Shown here one piece after another: positions 41,408 through 50,916 of a stretch of DNA of 64,000 nucleotides; position 1 is the first letter of the stretch; every line of letters starts with the position of its first letter. Origin of the DNA: DAOPZC01 sp035353175. GTDB taxonomy: Bacteria > Verrucomicrobiota > Kiritimatiellia > RFP12 > UBA1067. The DNA is taken from positions 186,001-250,000 of the forward strand of contig DAOPZC010000001.1 of assembly GCA_035353175.1 (NCBI GenBank), given 5' to 3'. The position numbers and the translations under genes are program-made. The notes below the pieces were generated by a model that worked only from the letters and a program-made list of their open reading frames with translations, had not been told where the DNA came from and made no database searches.

Positions 41408-42421
41408 ATGCAGAACATCGACTGGAATAGCTTGGGTTTCAAATACATGGACACGCACTGTCACATCCGTTATGTATGGCGTGACGGGGCGTGGGACAAG
41501 GGCGAGCTGGTCTCGGAGCCGTATTTGCAGATGCATATTGCCGCGTCTTGCCTGCACTACGGACAGGCGGCGTTCGAGGGCCTGAAGGCATTCCGGTGCA
41601 AGGACGGCAAGGTCCGCATTTTCCGCCCCGACGCCAACGGCGAGCGGATGTTCAACACCGCCCGGCGGACCTGCATGGCGCAGGTGCCGGTGGCGATGTT
41701 CGTCGACGCGGTCAAGCGGGTGGTCAAGGCGAACGAGGACTACGTGCCGCCGTTCGGCACGGGCGGCTCGATGTACATCCGCCCGCTCCTGATCGGCTCG
41801 GGGCCCCAGATCGGCGTCGCGCCCGCGAACGAGTACACTTTTTTGGTGATGGTGATGCCCGTGGGGCCTTATTATAAAGGCGGGCTGAAGCCGGTGCGGG
41901 CGCTGATCTTGGACGAGTACGACCGCGCGGCGCCGCAGGGCATGGGCGACGTCAAGGTGGCGGGCAACTATGCGGCCAGCCTGTACGCGCACGAGTCGGC
42001 CAAACACGCGGGCTATCCCGTGGAGCTGTATCTCGACGCGAAGACCCACACGCTGGTCGAAGAGTTCGCGACCTCCAACTTCATCGGCATCAAGCCGGAC
42101 GGCACGTATGTGACGCCCGACTCGCACTCGGTGCTGCCGAGCGTGACGAACAACACGCTCAAGCAGATCGCCGCGGACCTGGGCATGAAGGTCGAGGTGC
42201 GCCCGGTTCCGTACGAGGAGATCGAGACCTTCTCCGAGATCGCCGCCTGCGGCACCGCCGTGGTGGTGACGCCGGTGTGCGAGATCACGCGCGGCGGCAA
42301 GGTCATGAAGATCAGCGATCCCGACGGCTGCGGACCGGTGTTGCAGAAGTTGTACGACACGGTGCAAGGCATCCAGTACGGCGAGCTTCCGGATACGCAC
42401 GGCTGGTGCGTCGAGGTGTGA
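41408..42421 (+). CDS. ilvE: Branched-chain-amino-acid aminotransferase
   Basis: 337 aa fold-type IV PLP enzyme that transfers the amino group between glutamate and leucine, isoleucine or valine. Visible: LHYGQAAFEGLKAF, the phosphate/substrate arginine in SMYIRPLLIG, the PLP lysine in GDVKVAGNYAAS, and VEEFATSNFIGI. The ATG at 41408 with AAGGA upstream fits family length; the open frame before it is non-coding. The stop overlaps the recQ start by four bases. Confidence 0.94.
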   Translation: MQNIDWNSLGFKYMDTHCHIRYVWRDGAWDKGELVSEPYLQMHIAASCLHYGQAAFEGLKAFRCKDGKVRIFRPDANGERMFNTARRTCMAQVPVAMFVDAVKRVVKANEDYVPPFGTGGSMYIRPLLIGSGPQIGVAPANEYTFLVMVMPVGPYYKGGLKPVRALILDEYDRAAPQGMGDVKVAGNYAASLYAHESAKHAGYPVELYLDAKTHTLVEEFATSNFIGIKPDGTYVTPDSHSVLPSVTNNTLKQIAADLGMKVEVRPVPYEEIETFSEIAACGTAVVVTPVCEITRGGKVMKISDPDGCGPVLQKLYDTVQGIQYGELPDTHGWCVEV

Positions 42422-44601
42422 GCGAGCCTTGGACAGACGAGCGGCTGCGTCAGGAGCTGCACAGGCATTTCGGGCATGACGCGTTCCGCGAAGGGCAGTC
42501 CGAGGCGATCCGGAGCGTGCTTGCCGGCCGCGACGTGGTGCTGGTCATGCCGACCGGCTCGGGCAAGTCGCTCTGTTACCAGCTGACCGCGCTGCTGCTG
42601 CCGGGCGTGACCGTTGTCGTCTCGCCGCTGATCGCCCTCATGAAAGACCAGGTCGACGCGTTGGAGCGCAAGGGCATCCCCGCGACGTTCCTCAATTCGT
42701 CCGTCGACAGCTCCGACATGGCGTACCGGCTGGACGGAGTCCGGCAGGGGCGCTACAAGCTGGTCTACGTGGCCCCCGAGCGCTTCCGCAACCGGCGCTT
42801 CGCGGACGCGCTGGCGGCGGCGCAGGTGTCGCTGTTCACGGTCGACGAGGCGCACTGCGTCAGCCAGTGGGGCCACGATTTCCGGCCCGACTACCTCAAT
42901 CTCAAGCACGTGCTGGAGCAGCTCGGCCCCGCGCGGGTCCTGGCGGTGACGGCGACGGCTACGCCTGACGTGCGGAACGACATCATCAAGCAGCTCGGCT
43001 TGGGCGCCGCGCCGCGTGAGGCGCCGGTGGTCACGGTGACCGGCTTCGCGCGGCCCAATCTCTATCTTTCGGTCACGCGTTGTCCCTCGCACCGGCACAA
43101 GTTCGAACGGCTGGTCCAGACGGTGGAGGCCTACCGTTGCGGCATCGTCTATTGCTCCACCCGCAAGATGGTGGAGCGCGTGGCCGCGCTGCTGCAGGGC
43201 GACGGGTTCAAGCCCATCATGTATCACGGTGCGATGGCGGACGGCGAGCGCACGGCCGCGCAGGAGAAATTCATGGCCGACGCCGCCCCCGTGGTGGTTG
43301 CGACCAACGCGTTCGGCATGGGCGTGGACCGGAGCGACCTCCGCTTCGTGGTGCACTGGGATATTCCGGGCAGCCTGGAGGCGTACTATCAGGAGGTCGG
43401 CCGCGCGGGGCGCGACGGCTCGAGCGCCTGGTGCGAGCTGCTCTACAACTACGCCGACGTGGCGACGCAGCGCTTTTTCCTCGACGGCGCGAACCCCTCG
43501 TTCGCGGACATCCTCGCGGTGTGGCAGGCGGTCCTGAAAGCCTGCGGCGAACAGGAGGTCACCTGCTCCGTCGAAGAGTGGACGAAACTCGCCTCACTGA
43601 AGAACGACATGGAGGTGCGCAGCATCCTGGGGCTGATCGAACGCGCTCGGCTGATCGAGCGCGAGATACGGCCCGGCAGCCGCGCCTACACGACGCGCCT
43701 CCTGCCCAATCCCGATCTGGCGCTGACGGAGCTGAAAAAGCTGGCGGCGGGATTGGATGAGAAGCGCCTTCGCGACGAGCGCAAGCTCGATACGCTGCTG
43801 CGCTTTGTGGATCAGCGCGGTTGTCGGCACGCTTTCATGCTCAACTATTTCGGCGAAATGGCCTATGTTTCCGGCTGTGTGAACTGTGACCGCTGCCGCC
43901 TCAAGACGCCGGTTAAATCGCTCCCCCCGGATGAGCCACAATGGATTGTGATTCAAAAGGTGTTGAGCTGCGTGACGCGGATGGGCGGGCGGTTCGACGC
44001 GCTGTGCGTGGCCCAGGTTTTGCATGGCGATAGCGAGGAGTCGGTGGTGCGGCACAAGTTGAACGAACTGACGACCTTCGGGTTGCTCGCTGATATGACG
44101 GTTCAACAGATCCGCGCGGTGATCGAGGCGCTACAGTCTGAAGGGTGCCTGAGCGAGTCCTCCGACAACCGGCATCGGGTGGCTATGACGCCGAAGGGGA
44201 AGCAGGTGATGTTTCGCACCTGCGAAGGGTTCCGGATCGCCTGGCCCAAAGAGAGGGGGGGTGTCGCCAAGGAGTCCTCAATCATCCCGACGGCGCACAC
44301 GCGGGGCGGGGGCGCATCCGCGAAACGGCCGCAAACGCCTCGGCAGGACCTCCCTGCCGAAGCCGGCACGGTGCCCGACCACGCGCTGGTCGCCCGGCTC
44401 CAAAAATGGGTGCGGCAAACGGCGGCTGGCCAGAAGGTGCCGGCGTTCCAGATCCTCAACAAGGCCACCGTTGCGGCGGTGGCGGCCGCGCGTCCGACGA
44501 ACTTTGCGGAGCTCGAAGCGGTCAAGGGCATGGGGCCGGTCAAGGTGCAGCGGTTCGGGCGGATGATATTGGACGTGTTGGCTTCGCCGGGGTGTGCTTG
44601 A
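42418..44601 (+). CDS. recQ: ATP-dependent DNA helicase RecQ
   Basis: 727 aa superfamily 2 helicase for recombination and repair. Motifs in order: FREGQSEAI, Walker A PTGSGKSLCYQ, SPLIALMKDQV, DEAH in VDEAHCVSQWGHDFRPDY, VTATAT, YYQEVGRAGRDG, then the zinc region with CVNCDRC near residue 495 and an HRDC domain at the end (NKATVAAVAAARPTNFAELE, then KGMGPVKVQRFG). GTG at 42418 overlaps the ilvE stop. A poorly conserved linker of about 60 residues precedes HRDC. Confidence 0.96.
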   Translation: MSEPWTDERLRQELHRHFGHDAFREGQSEAIRSVLAGRDVVLVMPTGSGKSLCYQLTALLLPGVTVVVSPLIALMKDQVDALERKGIPATFLNSSVDSSDMAYRLDGVRQGRYKLVYVAPERFRNRRFADALAAAQVSLFTVDEAHCVSQWGHDFRPDYLNLKHVLEQLGPARVLAVTATATPDVRNDIIKQLGLGAAPREAPVVTVTGFARPNLYLSVTRCPSHRHKFERLVQTVEAYRCGIVYCSTRKMVERVAALLQGDGFKPIMYHGAMADGERTAAQEKFMADAAPVVVATNAFGMGVDRSDLRFVVHWDIPGSLEAYYQEVGRAGRDGSSAWCELLYNYADVATQRFFLDGANPSFADILAVWQAVLKACGEQEVTCSVEEWTKLASLKNDMEVRSILGLIERARLIEREIRPGSRAYTTRLLPNPDLALTELKKLAAGLDEKRLRDERKLDTLLRFVDQRGCRHAFMLNYFGEMAYVSGCVNCDRCRLKTPVKSLPPDEPQWIVIQKVLSCVTRMGGRFDALCVAQVLHGDSEESVVRHKLNELTTFGLLADMTVQQIRAVIEALQSEGCLSESSDNRHRVAMTPKGKQVMFRTCEGFRIAWPKERGGVAKESSIIPTAHTRGGGASAKRPQTPRQDLPAEAGTVPDHALVARLQKWVRQTAAGQKVPAFQILNKATVAAVAAARPTNFAELEAVKGMGPVKVQRFGRMILDVLASPGCA

Positions 44602-44772
44602 TTAACCCGTTGCAGGTATGGTACGTTTCGGCCTTTGGCGGGACCGGGTGATGTGTCCGGGATCTTTTCCGAGGCGTCCATATCCACAACCTCCGCGACA
44701 ACTCCCCTCTCGAAGACAAGACCCGCAGCCGCAACGGCAATCTGGGCTGTTCGACAGCTGTTCGGAAAATAT

Positions 44773-44802
44773 TTGCTTCCTGCATTGATAACCAGATATA
44801 GT
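44773..44802 (+). promoter_or_regulatory. Promoter of the CsgG-like lipoprotein gene
   Basis: TTGCTT (44773-44778) and TATAGT (44797-44802) with an 18-base spacer. Transcription would begin about 44809, at the ATG used by the long frame (44811) and about 50 bases before the ATG at 44860 that has a strong GAGGAGGG site. Confidence 0.5.
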
Positions 44803-44810
44803 TATGCGCA

Positions 44811-45506
44811 ATGAATACAGTGAGGCCGGCAAGCGTCAACAACAATACGAGGAGGGACCATGGTGAGGGTCAGGGATCCGGGTTTTCTTCCTCGGGGCCT
44901 GTTTTGTTGCTTTTGCCGGGGCTGTTGTTATTGGCAGCATGTGCGCCTCTAATTGAAGATGTGATAAATCCGACGGGGGCGACGGTTGCCACACCGCCGA
45001 TCACAGGGCCCGCAAAAGCCATCAGTGACCGGCCACCGCCTAATTTGTCAAAATATCCGTTCAAAGATTCAACTGTGGCGATTCTCACATTTGATGTGCG
45101 GGCCGGTATTTCCGCCGAGGAGGTCGCGCTTCTGGCGGATCGGTTTGAAGTCGAGTTTGGAAAAGTGAACGTGCAAAAGGTGGTCAGTCGTTCCAAGATG
45201 AAACAGGTCCTGGAGCTTCAAAAGTTTGCGGCGACTTGCGGTAGCACGGAGTGCGCGATTGAGGCGGGCCAACTTCTGAATGTGGAATACATGATCTATG
45301 GTTCGGTCGGTCGGATCAACCGTTTGAACACAATCAACATTTACATGACGAGCGTCGAGCGAGGAGAAGTTGTGGCGAGTTCGACAACTGATTATGAGGG
45401 GTCTCCCGAGGGATTGATCAAAAACGGTGCCCGGCAGGCTGTGAACAGTTTTTTGCGTGCCGTTATGGTGAAAGTCACCAAACAGCAGAGCGCGGGCGGC
45501 CAATAA
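44811..45506 (+). CDS. CsgG/LpoB-like lipoprotein, start region probably frameshifted
   Basis: 231 aa as an uninterrupted frame. The body VAILTFDVRAGISAEEVALL, RFEVEF, then SRSKMKQVLELQKFAA and VEYMIYGSVGRI is like the CsgG/LpoB/GNA1162 group of outer-membrane-associated lipoproteins. The lipobox is LLAAC. The N-terminus from 44811 is odd: 28 polar residues before the hydrophobic core. An ATG at 44860 has a far better ribosome site but is out of frame. One extra T in the TTTT run at 44883-44886 would give a normal signal peptide starting MVRVRDPG. Confidence 0.7.
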   Translation: MNTVRPASVNNNTRRDHGEGQGSGFSSSGPVLLLLPGLLLLAACAPLIEDVINPTGATVATPPITGPAKAISDRPPPNLSKYPFKDSTVAILTFDVRAGISAEEVALLADRFEVEFGKVNVQKVVSRSKMKQVLELQKFAATCGSTECAIEAGQLLNVEYMIYGSVGRINRLNTINIYMTSVERGEVVASSTTDYEGSPEGLIKNGARQAVNSFLRAVMVKVTKQQSAGGQ

Positions 45507-45631
45507 GAAACGTAATTTTTTCATTTATGGTGTATTAGGGCTTGCTTTTATGTGCAGGAAAGAAGTAAGTTGAGTATACGAGACTTGGTTATATGTGGTT
45601 GATTCAAATCGGTTTATTGGAGACTGTTTTT

Positions 45632-46255
45632 ATGAAACACCGTTTTCTTGTCTTGTTGGTTCCTGTTGCCATGGCAGTCACGAGTGGATGTCAGACGGCG
45701 GTGCCGATTAAAGCGAGTGCATTGCCGCGGATAAGCGAACCGAAACCGCAATCCCTCTGTGTCCTGAAGGAGGCGACGGACGCGAGAAAGAATAAATCCG
45801 ATCACGTGGGGCGTCACACCTTTACTGTGTTTATGATTCCTACCATTAGCGTGGAGTCAAGGGAGCCTTTGGGGAAGGAGGTCGGGAAGGTCTTTACGGA
45901 GGCATTGACCCAGTCGGGATACGAAGTCAGGCAGGTTGCGGCGTTGGATGAGGCGGACGGCCCCGTTTTAGTCATTCAAGTTGATTCTTTCAGAAACTAT
46001 TTGTTCTCGTGGTTGTGGCCGCTTGGGTTGACGGGGGGGCGGGCGAAACTGACTCCGTATGTGTTCGGCAGTGATGGCAAAGTCCTTTGGAAGGGTGAGC
46101 CTTGCGTTGCTTGGGGCGGCTGCCCCTCTGCCGCATATATGGCTGGTTTCGAAACGACCGTAAAAATGGAAATGTCCTCAATCATGCGCGATGTTGTGGT
46201 GCAGTTCCGCACTCCGGCTTTTTTAAATGCGGTGTCACCAGCGTCGGGAGAATAA
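45632..46255 (+). CDS. Putative lipoprotein of unknown function
   Basis: 207 aa with a lipoprotein signal (HRFLVLLVPVAMAVTSGC). The mature part holds LCVLKEATDARKNKSDHVG and a central GKEVGKVFTEALTQSGYEV, followed by a predicted beta-rich half with FSWLWPLG. This resembles the YajG/DUF4136-like layout of outer-membrane lipoproteins that share the CsgG neighbourhood, but I cannot name a family. GGAG lies nine bases before the ATG. It ends near a hairpin and converges on the phosphoesterase gene. Confidence 0.75.
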   Translation: MKHRFLVLLVPVAMAVTSGCQTAVPIKASALPRISEPKPQSLCVLKEATDARKNKSDHVGRHTFTVFMIPTISVESREPLGKEVGKVFTEALTQSGYEVRQVAALDEADGPVLVIQVDSFRNYLFSWLWPLGLTGGRAKLTPYVFGSDGKVLWKGEPCVAWGGCPSAAYMAGFETTVKMEMSSIMRDVVVQFRTPAFLNAVSPASGE

Positions 46256-46271
46256 TGGGCGCGGGCTGACT

Positions 46272-46315
46272 GGCGAGAGCGATTTTTGGCTCTCGGAAGA
46301 GAGAGCCTGCTCGCC
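46272..46315. terminator. Nested hairpins between convergent genes
   Basis: GGCGAG (46272-46277) can pair with CTCGCC (46310-46315), and inside it GAGAGC (46275-46280) pairs with GCTCTC (46289-46294). The gap lies between two convergent genes, so a bidirectional terminator is likely, though the only T-run is in the loop. Confidence 0.4.
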
Positions 46316-46374
46316 TGCTCGCCGCCGTAACGTTGCTGGTTGGCGTTGAGCTGCCCTTATCGTAGCATAGTGAT

Positions 46375-48216
46375 TCAGGGCTGTTTCCTCTGCAGGGCTT
46401 CTTCAATGAGGCCCCTCAGGTTTTTGCGAATCGCATCGCGCCCACAAAGAGGGGTGTGCTCATCGACAAACACCGAGAGTGTGGTGGCGGAAGTTGTGCC
46501 CGTTTTTTTCTGTAAGTTCAGGAGGCGCTCATATTCCACTGGCAATGTGACATCGTGTCTTCGAATGATGATCTTGCCTTTGAACTCGTCGGCTAAAGCC
46601 GGGAGAAGGTCCCGGTCGATTTCTACACACTCTTCACAACCGGGCGCATAAAAGAATTCAATGAACAGGGGTGTCTGCCGTTTTATTTGTTCAGGGACTA
46701 ACGCGGGCGAACGGGGTTGATCGGCGCCTCGGGCCTCGCTGAATGAATGGGCCCCGATTGAATCGGAGCCCAAAAGCGTAAATAAATTGGTCCATAGTGC
46801 AGGAATGTTCAGAGTCTGCTGCATGGGGCCCAAGTGTTTCCCGGGGAAGGCTCCTTGCACGACAGGGCGCATGGGGTCGTTTGAACTGACGGTGAACTCG
46901 CACCTGAAGAAGCGGTCTATCTGCTCCGGAGACACCTCGAAACGGCACTCGGCTTCGGCAGACGAGGCAATCAGTCCAGGAGCGTATAATACTTTCAGCC
47001 AAGGGCTTCGGCTGCGAATCTGTTTGAGCACAAGTGGTGCACGGCCTCGGTTGCCGACCTGCATCGTTACAACGTGGGGCAATCCGTCGGTGAGGTTGAC
47101 GGGTGTGGTCGGGATAGTGAGTGTCAATTGGGGTGAATCGCTTGCCGCGAGAGGGTCCGAACCGGAAAGCCGGGCCGCATTTTCAGCGTCGGAATCAACG
47201 TAATAACTGCTGATGAGACTTGCGGCGGCTTCGCATTCATCAATCTGGGATGTCAGAGGAATAATCTGGTGCGCAAGGCACCAGCGCGGCGTTTTGATTG
47301 TGACGGGCGAAAAAATCCTCTGCAGCTCAGCGCCTTCTGGCGGGAGGATCGGAAGGGCGGACTCCTTGCCGCGTGTCGCGGCGGCTGAGGTGTTTGCCTC
47401 GTGGTGGGTTAAGAGCAGAACGCCGAGGTTCTCGCCGTTCTTACCGGCCTGACATATTGTCGCGCCATTTACCACTTCCGGCGGCGAAAGGAGCGATTGC
47501 GAATGACCGCCGATAATCACATCGATCCCCTTACATTTCTCGGCCAGCCGTCGGTCTTCGTCGGGGTTCTGGTGAGACAGCACGACAAACAGATCAACCG
47601 GTTCTTGACACGACTTATGGAATTTTTTGATGACGTCTGATGGGCGCGTCGTGGCGAGTTCGTTTGGAATCCGCGAAAGGTCCCAGTTCTTGGGCGAGCT
47701 GACGGATACAATCCCGATGCGCAGTCCCGCACGAATAATAATCTTCCACGGAGGAACCAACATCTCCTTCTTGTGACTTCCTGCGGTGAGTCGGTATCCA
47801 CCCGAAAGCCAGGGAAACGTTGACGTGTCTCGTTCCGTGTCCCAAAACCCAGCCTTCTTGTTGATGGCTGACCAGCCTTGATAGCCGGATTTCAAGTCCT
47901 GGTCGCCTATGGCAACGGCCTCGTAATCCATAAGGGATATGAGTTTAAGCAGGAGCGCCTCTTGTTCTAGTGATGTCTCGGGGGGGAACAAGTCGCCAGA
48001 ATCGAGTAAAAGAGTGTTTTCTGGACCGGCTGAAGCACGCAATTCGTTGATCAGCCAAGCCCGTTTAGCCAGACCGCCCCATGGATTGCTTGGGCAATGG
48101 CAGGAGCGCATGATCCCATTGGCAGAACCGGAAAAAATAAGGGTCAAAGGGCGCTGGCTTGCTCCGGCACAGCACACCATTGCAGAAGACAAAAAAAAGA
48201 GAAAATGCGTCTTCAT
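46375..48216 (-). CDS. Metallophosphatase-DUF1573-thioredoxin fusion protein
   Basis: 613 aa with a signal peptide ending near CCAGAS. Residues about 25-300 are calcineurin-like, of the 5'-nucleotidase type: IFSGSANGIMRSCHCP, LLLDSGDLFPPE, VLSHQNPDEDRR and the GGHS motif. About 365-460 looks like a DUF1573/immunoglobulin-like strand domain (TMQVGNRGRAPLVLKQI). The last 110 residues are a thioredoxin-like fold with CEEC (FFYAPGCEECVEIDRDLLP) in place of the usual CXXC. The gene is divergent from a TlpA-like thioredoxin, 31 bases away. The three-part architecture is unusual; a periplasmic redox or metal-related role is likely. Confidence 0.75.
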   Translation of the reverse strand: MKTHFLFFLSSAMVCCAGASQRPLTLIFSGSANGIMRSCHCPSNPWGGLAKRAWLINELRASAGPENTLLLDSGDLFPPETSLEQEALLLKLISLMDYEAVAIGDQDLKSGYQGWSAINKKAGFWDTERDTSTFPWLSGGYRLTAGSHKKEMLVPPWKIIIRAGLRIGIVSVSSPKNWDLSRIPNELATTRPSDVIKKFHKSCQEPVDLFVVLSHQNPDEDRRLAEKCKGIDVIIGGHSQSLLSPPEVVNGATICQAGKNGENLGVLLLTHHEANTSAAATRGKESALPILPPEGAELQRIFSPVTIKTPRWCLAHQIIPLTSQIDECEAAASLISSYYVDSDAENAARLSGSDPLAASDSPQLTLTIPTTPVNLTDGLPHVVTMQVGNRGRAPLVLKQIRSRSPWLKVLYAPGLIASSAEAECRFEVSPEQIDRFFRCEFTVSSNDPMRPVVQGAFPGKHLGPMQQTLNIPALWTNLFTLLGSDSIGAHSFSEARGADQPRSPALVPEQIKRQTPLFIEFFYAPGCEECVEIDRDLLPALADEFKGKIIIRRHDVTLPVEYERLLNLQKKTGTTSATTLSVFVDEHTPLCGRDAIRKNLRGLIEEALQRKQP

Positions 48217-48247
48217 TTTGTCGCTAAAATACGGTATAAATGAATTT

Positions 48248-48826
48248 ATGACAAGGGTATATTATTTGTCGTTTATTTTCTGTGTGGGGTTATGTTTGTC
48301 GAGTTTGCATGTGTTTGCGTCTACCAATCTTGTGGGGACTGTTGCGCCGACGCCCGTCTTGGTGACTTTTTCCGGAAGCTATCATATGCTCAACAAAACG
48401 TATTATCCTGGGGCCGAGCGGCCGCAGGAACCTCGAAGCGCCGTTGTGCTGAATTTTATGAGCTTGAAGTGTGCGCCGTGTCAAAAAGAGTTGCCCCTTT
48501 TCTTGAACATCGTTCGTCCAGCGGTTGAATCTGCCTCGCAAAACAAGAGCCACCTTAAATTTTACCTTGTCAGTCTGGATCCATTAAGCGCGAAGAGCCG
48601 GTTGCGCCAGTACATGGAAGAAAGAAAAATTAATATTGAGACTGAATTGTTGTTGGATCCCTACAGCAAAGCGGCTGAAAAGTTTGGTGTCACGAGCATT
48701 CCGCGAACCATTGTGATCTCGCCTCGGGGACGCATTGTTGCCGATATTTCTGGGGCGGTGGACACTTTTGAAAGGCTTCTTCGTAGTGGGATCGAAGCGG
48801 CCTTGAGTGAAAAGGGGGCAGAATAA
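48248..48826 (+). CDS. TlpA/redoxin-like thioredoxin-fold protein
   Basis: 192 aa with an N-terminal signal sequence (YLSFIFCVGLCLSSLHVFAS). The active site is CAPC in NFMSLKCAPCQKELPLF, and the cis-proline region reads GVTSIPRTIVISPRGRI. TlpA/ResA-like proteins reduce disulfides or support cytochrome c maturation in the periplasm, which fits a genome with multihaem proteins. AT-rich relative to the core genes. Its stop overlaps the next start by one base (TAATG). Confidence 0.85.
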   Translation: MTRVYYLSFIFCVGLCLSSLHVFASTNLVGTVAPTPVLVTFSGSYHMLNKTYYPGAERPQEPRSAVVLNFMSLKCAPCQKELPLFLNIVRPAVESASQNKSHLKFYLVSLDPLSAKSRLRQYMEERKINIETELLLDPYSKAAEKFGVTSIPRTIVISPRGRIVADISGAVDTFERLLRSGIEAALSEKGAE

Positions 48827-50055
48827 TGAGTCTGTCGTTTGGAAAGAGTCTCCGAAGCCTGCCGGGGGTGTGTTTGCGGGCCGTGGCTATCTGTCTGGCG
48901 CTGGCGGGATGTGTTGCGCCCGATGCCGAGACCTTCCGCCCGACCTGGTGGGACAATCCCCACAAACATGATTCCGATCATCTTTATTTTAAATCGGAGG
49001 GAAAGAGCGAGGTTGGTCTCGAACAGGCTCGACAAGAGGCGTTGAAAGAGGTCAAAGCGCAAGTTGCTGAATATATTTGCGACGAAGTGAAGGTGCAGCG
49101 GGACGACAGCGTCCTCCGAGCTGTTTTCAAGAGTAATAGCATGGCCGAATTGAGGGGAGTTGAGGTTTTTGACGAGGCGGATATGCGGTCGGGAGGTGTC
49201 TGGACGGTCTGGATGCTTGGCCGATATCCCCGTTCGGAATATGATCGTGTCCGGCAGAAAATGGAGAGGGGGACGCACCTCGAGCACCTCTGGAGAGAGG
49301 CTCAGTCTGCGGTGAACATGCAGAAGGAGGGCGATGCCGAGAAACTGTTGCTCGAAGTCATCCACTCGTATGACCAGGCGTTAAATATGTCGTTTGCAGT
49401 GGATGCGGCTAAATTGGCGTTGGCCGGGGTCTACGTGAAACAGAACCGGATCATGAGGGCCCGTCAATGGATCGGTGACGTTCAGAACGGTGCCACAGAT
49501 GACGTTTGGCGGCGGCGGGCTGATGAGCTGATCGCCATGCTGCCCGCCCCCTCCGTCGGGGATGCATTTGATGGGAAGACGGTCGGGATTTATTGTTCGG
49601 TGCGGAAAGATGGGGTCGCCGCGCCGGATCTTGCGTTGACGCAAGATTTAAACGCTCGTTTGTTAAAAGAACAGGTCAAAACCGTTCAGCCGCCTGATGG
49701 CGGGATTCTCTGCCGTGATATTTTCGACGCCGATGCGGCGAAGGTGTTTTCGGACGCTTTTAGGCCACTTCATGCGGATGCGGTGTTGGTTGTCGTCCTG
49801 GACGTTGACACCCGCAAAACAGGAACGAAAGTCGAGATTCCGTTCTCGAACGAAAAAGTCGACGCTTTAGATGCCACCCTTCGCTATCTTGTGATCCGCG
49901 TGTCTGACGGGGTTGTGCTGGCGTCAGACGGTACGTCGGGATATTCAACGAATGGGACGTATTTGATGACTGTCATTATGACTCATCCAAGGCACCTCCC
50001 CAAATACGCGTCTTTGATCGCTGCCGGGTTGTCCTTGCACGTGTCTGCCCGATAG
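48826..50055 (+). CDS. LPP20-like lipoprotein
   Basis: 409 aa with a lipobox in CLALAGC. The first mature region (PTWWDNPHKHDSDHLYFKSE, then ARQEALKEVKAQVAEYI) is like LPP20-family lipoproteins, in which a Trp/Pro start leads into an alanine-rich helix. A middle helical part (about 150-240) may be TPR-like, and the final region GKTVGIYCSVRKDG resembles the CsgG-type strand seen in neighbouring genes. It is co-transcribed with the TlpA-like gene. Cell-envelope role likely, exact function unknown. Confidence 0.72.
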   Translation: MSLSFGKSLRSLPGVCLRAVAICLALAGCVAPDAETFRPTWWDNPHKHDSDHLYFKSEGKSEVGLEQARQEALKEVKAQVAEYICDEVKVQRDDSVLRAVFKSNSMAELRGVEVFDEADMRSGGVWTVWMLGRYPRSEYDRVRQKMERGTHLEHLWREAQSAVNMQKEGDAEKLLLEVIHSYDQALNMSFAVDAAKLALAGVYVKQNRIMRARQWIGDVQNGATDDVWRRRADELIAMLPAPSVGDAFDGKTVGIYCSVRKDGVAAPDLALTQDLNARLLKEQVKTVQPPDGGILCRDIFDADAAKVFSDAFRPLHADAVLVVVLDVDTRKTGTKVEIPFSNEKVDALDATLRYLVIRVSDGVVLASDGTSGYSTNGTYLMTVIMTHPRHLPKYASLIAAGLSLHVSAR

Positions 50056-50356
50056 CCTGTGGGCGGGCGAAACGAAACGACATGACGGTCTGGTAGCCCC
50101 CAACTGTTGTTCTTGCTGATCCGGGTGCGGTCCAAGGCAAGGGTTCTGATTAGGATCGACGCTTCAACCGGTTGATTTTGTGTCTGCTTGTAAACACGAG
50201 GAGAGGACTTTCCTGTGTAGCAGGCAATATTCTGATTGAACAATCGTTTAATTGAGACCATACTATTCATAACCAAATGAGCCGATCACCATAATGCGGT
50301 TCTTTTGACGAGTAGGCTGTTGACGTCTGCGTTTTTTTACGAAAGGAGTGCCGGAT
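50056..50356. other. Intergenic stretch without a recognisable gene
   Basis: About 300 bases, mixed composition. It has several TTGA-rich spots (for example TTGACG near 50308 and again near 50322) that could be -35 elements for the downstream gene, but I found no convincing -10 partner, hairpin terminator or RNA gene. Confidence 0.4.
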
Positions 50357-50905
50357 ATGAGAACACTGGTTTGTAGTTTATCCCTGGGTTTTCTTGTTAG
50401 TTTAGGTCTGACGGGGCAGGCCTCGGCCCAGATGGCCGAGGGGGCCCATCCCTACACGCCGTTCATGCTGAGTATCGCCGACCCGATTCAGGTGCCGACG
50501 CATGATTTCGACGTGGGCGGGCTGAGGATCCCGATCATCTACGGCCAGAGCCACGACTTCGACGGGCTGGATGTCGGTCTGGTGGGGCGCGCCACCGGTC
50601 ACGGCAACGGCCTCCAGACGTGCGCCGTGAATATCGTGGACGGCGACGGGATGGGGCTGCAGGCCAACTGGCTGGCCGGCTATGTGGCGGGCGAATACCT
50701 CGGCTTCCAGGCCGGCACGGTCAACTACGCCGAGAAGGCGCAGGCGCTGCAGATCGGGTTCTACAACGGTGCGGGTTTCATCAAGGGCTGCCAGATCGGC
50801 GTGATCAACATCGCGCGGGAGATGATCGGCGTGCAGATCGGCGTCGTCAATGTGATCCAGAACAAGGACGTGCCGTTTATTCCGATCATTAATTGTTATT
50901 TCTGA
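50357..50905 (+). CDS. LA_2272-type surface repeat protein
   Basis: 182 aa with a cleavable signal peptide ending at GQASAQ. The mature chain holds short repeats of the GLQxGxxN type (DVGLVGRATGHGNGLQTC, GFQAGTVNYAEK, LQIGFYNGAG, CQIGVINIA, VQIGVVNVI). This pattern marks the LA_2272/LA_2273 surface repeat family, probably a small beta-structure in the outer membrane. AAAGGAG lies upstream of the ATG. It heads a run of five envelope genes that ends at the terminator at 54847. Confidence 0.75.
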   Translation: MRTLVCSLSLGFLVSLGLTGQASAQMAEGAHPYTPFMLSIADPIQVPTHDFDVGGLRIPIIYGQSHDFDGLDVGLVGRATGHGNGLQTCAVNIVDGDGMGLQANWLAGYVAGEYLGFQAGTVNYAEKAQALQIGFYNGAGFIKGCQIGVINIAREMIGVQIGVVNVIQNKDVPFIPIINCYF

Positions 50906-50916
50906 GGAGGTGCGCA

